Below are positions 22,005 through 31,992 of a stretch of 31,992 nt of DNA, piece after piece. A program made the translations under genes and the position numbers. The DNA comes from Elysia marginata (taxonomy: Eukaryota > Mollusca > Gastropoda > Plakobranchidae). Within the stretch, counting starts at the first letter, position 1. Each line of letters starts with the position of its first letter. The notes under the pieces were generated by a model that saw only the letters and a program-made list of their open reading frames with translations, was not told the origin of the DNA and did no database searches. The stretch is taken from NCBI GenBank assembly GCA_019649035.1, contig BMAT01009500.1, positions 703,878 to 735,869 of the forward strand, given 5' to 3'.

Positions 22005-23539
22005 AAATAGAGACTAAAAGAAAAAAGGGGACAGAGAAATAGAGCGTTTGCGGTGCACTTTAGTATAAAACACTTAAAAATAAGTGATGCTTGGTTTAAA
22101 AAATATAGAAATAATAAAGGTAATGTAAAGTGCGCTGTCCTATTTACTCTAGACTCTTGGAAATTTCGTTTTTTCTTGGAAGATGCTTGGCGCATACTAA
22201 TGTTGTCTCGAAAACTTTCGTTGAATGCTTTGCATTATTATAGACCTCAGGCTACCGTATGCCTCTTTCTAAGCCTTTTTATAATCTGAAAATTCTCTAT
22301 TATGTGCGTTTGTCCTGATAGATTGTAGTCAAGATCGCACCAAAGAGAAACAATAAGAATCAATGAATGTTTTGAAAGCTTTTAACTGCCCATACTGCTT
22401 TGTGTATGATTTATATAAACGGTACGGTCAATATTAGATAATTGTGCCGCGTATCAAATTAATGTGATGGAATCTTTTCCATTGATTAAGTATCTTGCGC
22501 TTAGGTCTAATAGACTAGCGTTTCTTTGATAAACCCAAAGCCAAAGCTAAGATATTCGTATCAATTAACATAAGCAAAGATAGCGCTTTCGATGGCAAGG
22601 AAGTGAATCAGCCATAGAGGTAGGTAGATATGAAAGATGACAAAACGATCAATAAATACCATCGGTTTTCAGGCTTTTATGATGCTCTTTGAATGTAGTT
22701 TCTACAGTAAATACGCGATTTTCACAAAAGCATAAGGGTCTGTTATAGCACTAACAGGAACTTGATAAGTGGAGTTAAACAAGATTTGTAGCATGAAATT
22801 TAAACTTTCCAATGACCGAATGGTTACAGTTTCAGCTTTTTTATGTGTCGAAGTAACAAACTAGTCAAAACGTTAACACCATAGCTATTTTTATACAACG
22901 ATGTCAAAGTTGAACTATATTCATTACCAGTCTCAACATTTAAGCATTGGTAGTGAGCATTTCAGAGTAATACTACATAGTATGGTAAGTTTTGACACGT
23001 GTTCACGGACAGGAAGCCACCGTAGGAACCTTACCTAAAGATGCTTGAAACAAATTTGTTGTAGCGTATATCGTTCCAATAAGTTGTTAGCAATATACAT
23101 AAGACACTTAGAAATATTGAGCACTATTTTATATTATCTACACTATACCAAAGATATATAGATAGACGGATGGATATATAGACAGAACAGGTCGAGAAAG
23201 TGAACTTATAAAGGATAAAAGAAGACATCTGTCTCATCACTTTGATTAAACAGGCGTTAAAGTGTTAGGGGACTTTTTAAAAATCCAGATAGACTGAGAT
23301 GCCAATAATATTACAAGTTTAAGGTAGAAAGGAGGGAGCAGAGAGGGACGAAAATGAAAGAAGATGCGAAGAGGAGACACGTTCGAAATGTACAATAAAA
23401 CATGCTTAGCGTTTTTCTATCTATAGATAATATGAATTAATTTGTCTATAAAAGCCTTGGGTACAGCTTGAATTACTCTCTGCACCTTATAATCTTTCCA
23501 ATTCTCTCTTCCTCGCTAAACCCTTCCTTGCCCCATTAA
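22005..23539. other. Non-coding AT-rich stretch
   Basis: No gene is seen. A few GATA-like units occur near 23155-23185. The 78-codon plus frame at 22053-22289 has no family resemblance. Confidence 0.6.
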
Positions 23540-23820
23540 ATTTAAAGGCCAGTTTTCATGAATATATCCTGGCCACTTTTTGCCTGCCAGTCCCATGGGT
23601 CAGCAGAGCTGTGCCTACTGCCCAGGGACAAAAAAAGAAAAATGTGCGTAGAGGTCCGACGTGGCACATCCCTTAACGAGTTCAGGAAAACCAATCGGCC
23701 GTCAACACCAATTAAGCCGTGAAGCAATTTCAGACTCAGAGGGGGCAGCACTGCATTGCTCTTCTGCAAAGAACTGTGATTATTGCCAAGTAAAAGAAAG
23801 ATGTCTTGAAACGTTTCCAC
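23540..23820. other. Unidentified GC-richer island
   Basis: This 280-bp block is clearly GC-richer than its surroundings. It starts with GGCCAGTTTTCATGAATATA and has an open minus-strand frame of 92 codons (GLIGVDGRLVF in the middle). I recognise neither a protein family nor a known repeat. It could be an exon, a retro-copy or an old mobile element. Confidence 0.35.
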
Positions 23821-24420
23821 CGTAAGAGTTAGATTTTAAGAGCAGCATATAAATAGGTACGGTAGGTTCCTTTAATGAAACTATTTAAAATAATGCGGAA
23901 CGGTTACAAGATACTGTGGAGCACGCTTGCATGAAACATCTGAGTAACCTCGACTGAATACAAATCTTTATAAAATAAACTATGAAGAGTTATCTAAAAC
24001 TTATAAATGGCGAGGATTGGATTCATACGATAGTTTTCTTTCGAAGCCGTTTAAAATAAATTGCGATTCTGGCAGTGGTTGCTCTTAAGATATGTGGAAG
24101 CATTTATGCAGTTCTGTGTCTACCTGGATGCAGAAATGGCAACAGTAAACGCCGCTGCACCATAACTTATAACATCTATTTTCATTCAACGCGCACGCTA
24201 CATTAGAGGGTGGGTTTATGGGGAGCAAATTCAGCGTTAGAGCTTAACTGTCGCTCCTTGTTTATTATATCCACAACCATTATGTGCATCTCGGTCCATA
24301 AACTAAAAATCTAGCCAGACAAATTGCTATAATATCGTTAACCTCAGAGATGCATGACTTGATATAAAAGCAAAACCAGGACTTTATCGAACATTTGCAC
24401 ACTCCTACTTACAGACTCAA
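23821..24420. other. Non-coding stretch
   Basis: I see nothing here beyond AT-rich sequence. Confidence 0.6.
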
Positions 24421-24965
24421 GCTCAAGCTATTTCTCTATTTTTTTTTCTGTAATTGTTTGTCTGTCTTATTCCCTATCTCTCTCGTTCTGTTTATCTATG
24501 TACGAATGTACTTGTCCTTTTAACTCTCTATCAACCCATCAGCCTATCTCTCAACTATGCCTATGTATAGGCAAATAGATTAAGAGATAGACAGAAAGAC
24601 AGAAAGATAGAAAGATACACAGACAGATTGATGACAGATAAAAAGATAAATACATATATAGACCGATAGATAGATAGACCGATAGATGGATAGACAGATA
24701 GATAGAGAGAGATAGATAAGTTTTGCATAATATAGATAAATAGATAGAAAGACAGAGAGACAGATAGATAGACAGACAGGCAAATAGATAGACAGACAGA
24801 TAGATTGATGATAGATAGATAGATAAATGGATGGATACATAAAAAGACAGACAGACAAATAGACAGATGGATAGATAGATAGATAAATAGATAGATAAAT
24901 AAATAAATAAGTAGATAGATAGATAGAGAGATAGATAGATATATAGATAGACAGACAGGCAGGCA
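24421..24965. repeat. Inverted CTAT / GATA-GACA microsatellite (imperfect palindrome)
   Basis: The left arm (24421-24558) is CTAT/CTGT-like and decayed; the right arm (24573-24965) is a long GATA/GACA array. They meet at a palindrome with GCCTAT (24559-24564), a two-base spacer, then ATAGGC (24567-24572). CTATCTCT (24544-24551) pairs with AGAGATAG (24583-24590), so symmetry extends outwards. The minus-strand frames of about 150-160 codons (Ser-Ile-Tyr-Leu repeats) are translated microsatellite. Confidence 0.9.
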
Positions 24966-25040
24966 GATAGTTCGAAATATAACTTTTTAAAGTAAGGCAT
25001 GTTAAGTAACGTTGCAAACAAGAAAAGAGGCAAAGATACA

Positions 25041-25560
25041 CAACATTATCAGAAAAAGGACTTACGGTTCAAACTTACAGAGTTTTGAGTATTTTATGCC
25101 AATTTACAGAACTCTTTGGCTTAAAACAAAAACCTTAAGGCTACTGAGTATCTTCCAACTACCTTGAGAGTGTTTGATTTTCTAATATAATGTATCCACC
25201 ACTATTCAACCCTAAACACAAACAACTACCAAAACCCCAGCATAATATTATATAAATGTTCACTTTACTCAGTTTTCTGATATCCATGAAACCTTTGTTT
25301 TGACAAAGCTAAGCACGACTAAATTGGCACAACAAACAATATTGGTATACTGAGTATAATTGGAATAATTGCTATTTCAAAACAGGAGAAGACAGGCTGA
25401 GAAGGTAAACGTTTGTGAAATAACAGAATCTGATCGTTTTTCGTTTTTGCTCTTTCTCATAGCCTATTTTAATTTTTTTCCTAGCTATTTTATTTTTATA
25501 TTTCTTTCCATTCATAGTGCTACTATTTCCGTTTCTAACTCTGTGGACTCCTTTATACTT
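25041..25560. other. Non-coding spacer between two oppositely oriented microsatellites
   Basis: This is AT-rich sequence without recognised features. The plus-strand frame at 25369-25836 runs from here into the next simple repeat and is not considered a gene. Confidence 0.6.
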
Positions 25561-25570
25561 TATTTTTATT

Positions 25571-25674
25571 ATCATTTATCTATCAATCTATCGTTGTATC
25601 TATTTACCTATCTTTTTTTATCTATTTCTCTATTTATCTATATCCATTTATTTATCTATCTATCTATCTATCTA
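25571..25674 (+). repeat. Degenerate CTAT microsatellite
   Basis: CTAT units with interruptions end in a purer (CTAT) run near 25650-25673. The orientation is opposite to the GATA array at 24573-24965 on the same strand. Confidence 0.9.
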
Positions 25675-26090
25675 GATTTTGTCAATTTTTTTATATCAAC
25701 CTTTCTATCAACCTATATAGCAATAAACAAGCTTTCAACTTATTTAAATACTTGGCCTTCTTTCATCTATTTGCCTATTAATTACTTATCTCAATTACTC
25801 TATATTTACACCGCTTGTAACTGCTGGAATGGCTAAAAACGAAGAACACTCTAAAGTCTAATGCTGGCATAATGTCGAACCTGCCATTAACTGTTTTCTA
25901 TCATGGTTTTTTCTATGCTTCATCGAACTGGCGGGTAACTATTGAAGGTACCCACTAGTAAACCAGGGGCTTATGATTGACCTACAAGGACGGTATTAAC
26001 AGCTTACTGTCAACGAGAATTAGCTTTTGAAATAGTTATAGGAAACCCAAACATGGAAGGGGGCATCAGTCAGTCGTGAAAATCACTTTT

Positions 26091-26315
26091 GGTCTAGACG
26101 TGACAGAGTGGTAAGCGCGTCGGACTCGTGATCTGGTGGTCGCGCATGTCATTTTGCAACTGCCTTGAGAAAGAAATTTACTATAATTTTCCCCACACCA
26201 ACCGCCTGTAAAATGGGTACCCAGCTACAGGCAATTCTTGAATTTGTGATATGCGCCTGCAACACCTTGCATATGGGTTAAAAGTGGCCTTTAAATGTAC
26301 TGGTCTGCCTAGGCA
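26091..26315 (+). mobile_element. tRNA-derived SINE, family A, copy 2 (B box lost)
   Basis: This is a diverged copy of the 9081 element in the same orientation. Shared parts in order are the A box region (GTGGTAAGCGCGTCGGACTCG, here given only to show the match to GTGGTTTGCGCGTCGGACTCG; both start near the same offset), then CATGTC, the TTGCCT(C/T)G(G/A)GAAAG block, CCTGTAAAATG and an end block resembling TGTA(T/C)(A/T)GG(C/T)CTGCC. About 20 bases that held the B box are missing between GATCTGGTGG and CGCGCATGTC, so pol III transcription is unlikely. Confidence 0.85.
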
Positions 26316-29255
26316 TTAGTTGCGCTGTTCTTTGGCGACACAGTTACGCTGAGTAACAAAGCCAAATTTACCGAGTGTAAAATAAAAAAATGAAAATGAC
26401 AGAATCGGATGTAAAAGTAACTTTCTGACGAGGGCTTTCTCGTCGTAAATAGCGCTGCATGACGGTGGTAGAGCAGGGCGCGTCCTCGTCAAAAGCTTAT
26501 GTTTGGTAAGTAACAACTGCACGCCAGTTTATAAACACACGTGTAATTTATGGCAGAAACAAACCTGGAGTTAGCGCAACATTTTTAAATAGTTTATACG
26601 CATTTAAGTATGTAGGAAATTTTTTTACATGGTTTTCTTGTGATAAATTTTTGGTCATTAACAACATAACCCTCTTGCTGTGCAGCCAAATGTTTAATAA
26701 AGTCTAAATATTCTCTCTTTAATCTTTCAATAACAATATTCAAATTAAAAAGAGAATTTTTAAATCATGGTATTTAAAATAGAGCTAAGTCTTGATTTCA
26801 AACAAAAAAGAGCAAAAAGTGTTTGCTATTAATTTTTTCGCAAAATGTTATTTGTGTGGCATAAGTGAAAAGTGGGATTTTCTCATGTTTTCTTCGTTAG
26901 GTCACACTAAATAGGCCATCGGTTGCAAGAAGCTATTTTCTCACTTTTAACGACTCTTGCAAAATCCATACAAAGTTGACCTCATTCTTTTGTTCTAAGC
27001 TTTTTTTTTTTGTAAAAGTGAGGATTTTGTTTTGTTTCCTTTTCAGGCATAAAACATGGTTTTCTTACGTTTACTTCTAGCTTACTTCTTAGAAAGGAAA
27101 GACATATTTGAAGATTGGGGTCTTTTGCAAACAATCTGAACCTTTTGCTACAGTCACCTGCCGCTTTAAATTGATCTCTTTGATTTGTTGATAATTTTCT
27201 TGCGCCCAGCGCAGAGGTCTTTTATCCTTATTGTAGACTTGGTTCCAAAGATAGATGGAAGTTACTAAAACTTCTAGCAAATACGCGTGAAGTGTTTAGA
27301 CACATTTTTATTGAGTACTATTGACACTACTCAGTGTTGTTCTTAAACATCGTTTACCATATTTGGTATAAGGATTATGTGAGGCTGACAATTCATTTTT
27401 CGTATCCTAATTTTTTATCTTTCTAATCAAATCTAAAAAAAATGCATTTAACATTGAAAAGCACGCTGACAGAAGTCGTAGGCTTTGAACGAGACTAAGT
27501 TCCATTATCAGATAACAACCTAAAGAAAGGCAGAGGCTAACATCTTGGGTGTTTTAATTATACATGCTACTGTAGTCGAGAAGAGTGCAGTTGTTAGTGC
27601 TAGTAGCTGAGTCTAGTAAGGGGATACAGGGTGTGATCTCTCGTGCCAATTGTTACACCTCCAGTTGGATCGATATTATCACGCAGTACACACTATTGTT
27701 TAAGGTACAGTGGCTACATGAAGCACGACGATTGTTATATCTTATCTTTAGAACAAAAAAAGCAGTTGTTTATTATCTTGTTGAATACTCAGATTTTGTT
27801 TTAATGTTACTAGCTGAACGGTTTGACATCCTACATTAATATTGTAACCACAGGAAAGCACTTGCAGTGTTTAGAAAACTCTAGCTGGATTATTTAATTT
27901 TTATTCAAAGCATTTTTGCTATACTTAGTTTTGTTGTTGTAACTGTTTAAGCATTAGTTTTTAAACGATTTTCTGTTTTGATAAAGCAACTGAGAACGGG
28001 CCATGTGTGTTGCTACTTGGTTCATGATGAAGAGTTAACGGATGTCTTTCAGTACAATATTTAACATATTGAAACTTAAATGCAAGAAAGCTGATCTTAT
28101 GTCATAAAAAAGCCAGCAATATGCAGTACTTTTGTTTTTACGTCTATAAAAAGCAAAATTTTTTTAACGATAATTCTCATTTCGCTAAATGCGAATTATT
28201 TTTGGCGTCTGTGCATTACGATTTTGGATGACCCTTTTTCGTTAGCTTTTTTCCGACTGATTACATTTTTGTATCGGAAGAGTATTCTTAAAAATGTTTT
28301 TTCGGTGAAAAAAAATTTTCAATATGTTTTTTAACAAAAAGGCATTTTACTGTTTTCTTACGAGAACGCATAATATCTCACTTCAAATCTTTAGCAGGAA
28401 ACGTACATTGAAGAGGAAGACAAGAAACACACCCAGTAGTCAAGTTTTTACAGTTTGTGTTGCAATTGTTAGCAGTGAAGCAAAAGTGCCTTCTTGCCTG
28501 TTCTTAAATTTGCAACCAATGTTATATTATTGAAGATTTTTTAAATTTTGAAAGTCAGATTAACTAAAAAAAAAGAAACAAACTATAATGTTTTTACGCG
28601 GACCTTTCCCTTTTTACAGCAAGTTGTTCGAATGGGAAAGGCATTATTCAACTTCCAAACCAGTGTCTATGTCATTTTAAATACTAACATAAAGCATTAA
28701 ACAAAATGTAGAACTTCATAATACAAGAACAAGCTTCTAGCTACTACAATATGATTTAACTTTACGACAGAGTAATTATAGTAAGCTCGTTTTATCAGTT
28801 TTTATACACCTATTAAATATTAAAAGTTGGTCATATTTTTTTAAAATTAACTTAAGGCGGTTGCCGTACTCTTTTCATATGAAAAAAATGTTTCGTTACC
28901 TACTTTGCTGTCAATGTGTGTTGAAGTCTATTTGTTATGTATTCTTTAATTTTTCTGTTACGCCTCGAAGAGATGAGTTAATTATCATTTGCTCAAACAT
29001 AGTATTTCCCTATGGTCAGTACGGTATGTTTTTAGTTTTCGAGAGAAATAGAAATCATAGCTATAAGGTGCTTTTGCACAGCCTTTATCTTAATCAACTA
29101 ATTCAATTTAAGTTTATTAACTCAATACAAAGTTACATAAGATACCTAGTCTGACTGACAGATTTTAACAATAACAGTATTGTAGTATATACATATAAAG
29201 ACACTGTTATAGAAGTACAACATTTAAGAAAAGAAATGTGATCACTTTCAGACAA
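26316..29255. other. Non-coding AT-rich stretch
   Basis: No exon, SINE or LINE was recognised over almost 3 kb. A near-perfect hairpin is annotated at 28170-28199. Open frames at 27585-27839, 28324-28533 and 28861-29154 have no family resemblance and no convincing splice partners. Confidence 0.55.
28170..28199. repeat. Inverted repeat, 13-bp arms with 4-base loop
   Basis: ATAATTCTCATTT (28170-28182) and AAATGCGAATTAT (28187-28199) pair over 12 of 13 bases with loop CGCT. It could extrude as a cruciform or form an RNA hairpin. No role is evident. Confidence 0.8.
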
Positions 29256-29399
29256 CCATACATACATTCCTCTCTGTCTTCACCTCTGTCTCTCTCTTTC
29301 TCAATTTCTCTCTCTCCGGTCTTTGACGATTGATCAATATATGTACTCCTCTTAATCTATCTCGCTTAAAAGTGTCCCCAATTTTATCATTCTCACCAA

Positions 29400-29404
<5 letters not shown>

Positions 29405-29439
<35 letters not shown>
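29405..29439 (+). repeat. CT dinucleotide microsatellite
   Basis: This is a pure (CT) array of about 17 units, preceded by looser CT-rich sequence at 29270-29320. The minus-strand frame beginning with Arg-Glu repeats at 29442 is its translation. Confidence 0.97.
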
Positions 29440-29443
<4 letters not shown>

Positions 29444-29699
29444 TACTTAAGTTAACAAACTATAAACTCTTAATGTGACTTTTCGCAAGAGAATCAATTA
29501 AAAGATATCTTGACTCTAGTTTCGTTAAAATTTTTGAAAGCTTGAGAAAAGAATCTATCAACATGTGAACTGAAATAGAATAAAAAGGTAACACTTAGAA
29601 CGCGTGCTACACTTTTTTTCGATTGAGTCAAGATCTAAATTGTCTTGTTTTTTCTCTTTCACATCGTTCTCACCTGTTTGACGTCAGAACTTTCTTGGC

Positions 29700-30079
29700 A
29701 CAATCCAATATTCTAGACATGCTGTGAAATGAAACTACTGGTTGGCCACTGTATCCTCCTCATCCCTGACCAGTTAACTTTGCCGTCCACCTGTCTGGAT
29801 AACAGACCACCTGAGCTTTCTGATGCAGTAAAACTGTTGCTAGATTTGAGTCTAGATAAGTCAGTTCTGGTGTCGGGGGCTAGAGAGCAACCACACCACA
29901 GTGAGCTTTTCTCTACTCCCTTCTGGCCACGTTCCCGGTGCTAGAGTGGAACAGAGAATTGGGATCCGCAGCCTAATAACGGGAAAATTTCACTGTTTAG
30001 CCTGTTGGTCAGTCAGAGAGGACTTGTGGCTAGAACAACGGGAATGCGGTGGCCAGTCCGGAAATCGCTAGATCTATTG
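29700..30079. other. Unidentified GC-richer block upstream of a SINE head
   Basis: GC content is well above the flanks. A plus-strand frame of 71 codons (29729-29944) contains NRPPELSDAVKLLLDLSLDK, which looks protein-like but matches no family I know. The block runs straight into the tRNA-like head at 30080, so it may be part of a larger composite repeat. Confidence 0.35.
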
Positions 30080-30303
30080 GATCTGCATGGCTGAATGGTC
30101 TAACGATCGCTCGTGGTGCGAGGAGTTCGACGCTTTTCTCTCGCACGGCAGGCACATTTCTTCATCAAACCAACTAGTCTAGAGGAAATTTCATCGTTCC
30201 CGGTGGAACCAACACAACCTCGCTGCGCCAGTAGTGCTTTACGGCAGTCCCTAGTTGTAATAATTGTGTGCCCCAGTTATAATAAATGTGTGCCCCAGTA
30301 ATT
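30080..30303 (+). mobile_element. tRNA-derived SINE, family C, with duplicated 22-bp tail
   Basis: TGCATGGCTGAATGGTCTAACG (30084 onwards, A box from about 30087) and GAGTTCGAC (30113-30121) fit pol III A and B boxes, the B box slightly degraded. A body of about 130 bp follows. The 3' end is two tandem 22-bp units at 30253-30274 and 30275-30296, differing at two positions, both ending TGTGTGCCCC. A head-body-tandem-tail layout is typical of SINEs. Only one copy is in the window, so family status is inference. Confidence 0.62.
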
Positions 30304-31480
30304 GGTAAGACTGAGTAAGCTACAGGAAGCGAATTATATAACCCGACTCCTTCCCTTGCTCAGGAAAACCATTTCTATGAATATTTGAGATGAACCTATA
30401 ATGATCTACCCCTGCGCCAACCACAAAGACTTATGGATAGAAGGCCGGAGAGATTGAGGCCTTGGGCGTTCTAATAATATTCAGAGGAATTGCGTGTTGT
30501 AGGGGAGGTAGAGGATACACGTGGCAGATAGATAGAGAGAGAGAAGGGGGGAGGCAGGTCGGAAGAGATAAATACAGTACCTTTATAACAGTAACTCTAA
30601 AAAACACCTTTTTTGGATTATTTTTTTTCAGAAGGCTCTCTTTAAACATATTTAACCGACCTCTTCAGTAAAATCAATGTGGTAATGCGCACAGTTTCAA
30701 TTTGCAAGCTTGATGAACCATGGCTGGGGTTAAATACAGTCACTGTCACGTGCCTTACCTTCTAGGCGTGTAATTTATAATTTATGCAAAAATCTCATCT
30801 CTGCAACGCTTATCCCCTCATTGTTTTCTGTTGCTGATTAAGTGAGAGGTAAATTGAGGATGGTGAGGTAAAAACAGAATTGTTACTCTTGTGATTACAA
30901 TAAAACTCGACAGTTTTGGGTAAAACAAGCAATAGATAGTTTTATTAACTTTATATTTTGTTAAATTAATAGAGAAATATGTAAGACATAATATCAAGGG
31001 AGAAAAGAAACAACAGTTTTATTTTTCAAGAAAACGGAACAGACACTTTAAAGTAATCTTGTCCGCAGGTGTTTGAAATGATTTAGTGGCCATCTCCACA
31101 AATCACTGCAACAACGCAATACTGTAGCCCGATTACACTGGCCGTGGTTACCAATCTCTTTTCCCATCCTTTAATATTTGAGACTATAGACATTACGTAT
31201 CCCAAGCATCTTCCCTATCTCAGGACCTTTAGTCTGTGTGTGTATTGCAACTATTGTGATCTAGCTGTCAATGTAGCCCTAAAAGTACAAAATTTCTTTT
31301 AAGATTATAGAAAGATTTAGAGAGTGACAAATCATGCACCCTATGACTGAAAACACTACAAAATAACAGCAAGTCTTTTTTTAACTGCACCAACGTAGAT
31401 TATACAACCTGAAAGTATGAATGAAAAGTATGACATGGATTTTGACGATCAAGAGTTTAGAAAAGTTTCCACTTTGAGAC
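30304..31480. other. Non-coding stretch with a short GATA/GA tract
   Basis: A short AGATAGATAGAGAGAGAG run with a G6 stretch lies at about 30525-30555. Nothing else was recognised. Confidence 0.6.
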
Positions 31481-31482
31481 TT

Positions 31483-31505
31483 GATAGATAGATAGATAGA
31501 TAGAT
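31483..31505 (-). repeat. CTAT tail of the adjacent SINE
   Basis: On the minus strand, about five CTAT units follow directly after the 3' end of the SINE at 31506-31812. On the plus strand they read GATA. Confidence 0.85.
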
Positions 31506-31812
31506 TGGTTTTGTTTGGTTCTTTGAATTTTAATGTCCCAGTCAACTTCGAGGTTATATCAGAGACGGCGCTTGGGACAATCGAAAGCGTGCTGCCACGC
31601 TGTGATGTTAGGAGCGCTTGCATAAACCACACCCACTCACATTATCCTGACACCTAGACGACCAGACTTGGAACTAAATCCATAATGCCAGGCACTAGGC
31701 GGATCAGCTGCTAATACCAATTTTAAAGTCCTTGGTTTGAGTCGGCCGGGGATCGAACTACGCACCTCCCGATCTCTGAGCGAGTGTCTTACCGCTAGTC
31801 CACAGAGTCGGT
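31506..31812 (-). mobile_element. tRNA-derived SINE, family B (intact A and B boxes)
   Basis: On the minus strand the head reads CTCTGTGGACTAGCGGTAAG (A box at about 31802-31791), then GTTCGATCCCC (31758-31748, a perfect B box). The body ends GACTGGGACATTA (31543-31531), followed by CAAAGAACCAAACAAAACC and a CTAT tail. Tails resembling this are common in molluscan tRNA SINEs, from memory. Both boxes are intact, so this copy could still be transcribed. The minus-strand frame at 31381-31632 is SINE sequence, not a gene. Confidence 0.88.
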
Positions 31813-31833
31813 AGATAGATAGATAGATTGATT

Positions 31834-31883
<50 letters not shown>

Positions 31884-31992
31884 GAGATAGATAGATAGAG
31901 AGATAGATAGATGGATAGATAGATAGATAGAGAGATAGGTATATTGAAAGATAGATAGATGGATAGATTTCAAGATAGATAGATAGATAGAT
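31813..31992 (+). repeat. Long GATA microsatellite running off the right edge
   Basis: GATA units with occasional GAGA and short interruptions (TTGATTGAAA, ATTTCAA) start right at the 5' boundary of the SINE and continue to the last base. The full length is unknown. The minus-strand frame at 31758-31973 is its translation. Confidence 0.97.

Noticed and set aside
24551-25041. Minus-strand open frames of 153 and 160 codons with Ser-Ile-Tyr-Leu repeats
   Set aside because: They are the translation of a GATA/GACA microsatellite in two frames, which lacks stops in those frames. The same holds for 4388-4759 and 31758-31973.
1-31992. CRISPR arrays, bacterial operons or phage genes
   Set aside because: There are no regularly spaced repeats with unique spacers, no prokaryote-like gene packing and no recognised viral genes. 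The window is eukaryotic.

Overview
This window looks like nuclear DNA of an invertebrate animal, most likely a lophotrochozoan and probably a mollusc. It is AT-rich and mostly non-coding. It carries a multi-exon gene with GT-AG introns and conserved reading phase, several tRNA-derived SINEs, a decayed non-LTR retrotransposon and many GATA/GACA microsatellites. The mollusc call is inference from the style of the repeats and the gene; no species can be named.

The only well-supported protein-coding gene is a Na+/Ca2+ exchanger (NCX/Calx, SLC8 family) on the minus strand. I rebuilt it from the sequence as seven exons running from 14433 down to 1238, about 390 residues. Exons 1-3 encode the N-terminus and the first membrane half, including the alpha-1 repeat. 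Exons 4-6 encode the start of the large cytoplasmic loop. Exon 7 begins the first Calx-beta (calcium-binding) domain. All six exon joins keep the reading frame, with intron phases 0, 0, 0, 2, 2 and 1. The gene continues off the left edge, so the rest of the Calx-beta region and the alpha-2 membrane half are not in the window. The protein appears divergent: the basic/aromatic XIP segment expected after membrane segment 5 is replaced by a cysteine cluster and an acidic stretch, and no signal peptide is visible.

Layout: 1-14433 is the exchanger gene, with a SINE (9081-9355) and probably another (about 10040-10246) in intron 3 and a GATA/GACA array in intron 5. From 14434 to 15780 is upstream sequence with no recognisable gene. 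From 15785 to about 17270 is a dead plus-strand LINE with reverse-transcriptase motifs, followed by GAT and TTA microsatellites. From 17.5 to 24.4 kb is AT-rich DNA with purine and pyrimidine tracts, a poly-G run ending in a four-N gap and one GC-richer island. From 24.4 to 25.7 kb is an inverted CTAT/GATA structure. From 26.1 kb on there is a second copy of the intronic SINE, a CT dinucleotide array, a GC-richer block ending in a different SINE with a duplicated 22-bp tail, and finally a third SINE family sandwiched between GATA arrays that run off the right edge.

Most long open frames in the window are translated microsatellites, SINE antisense or random AT-rich frames and were not called as genes.
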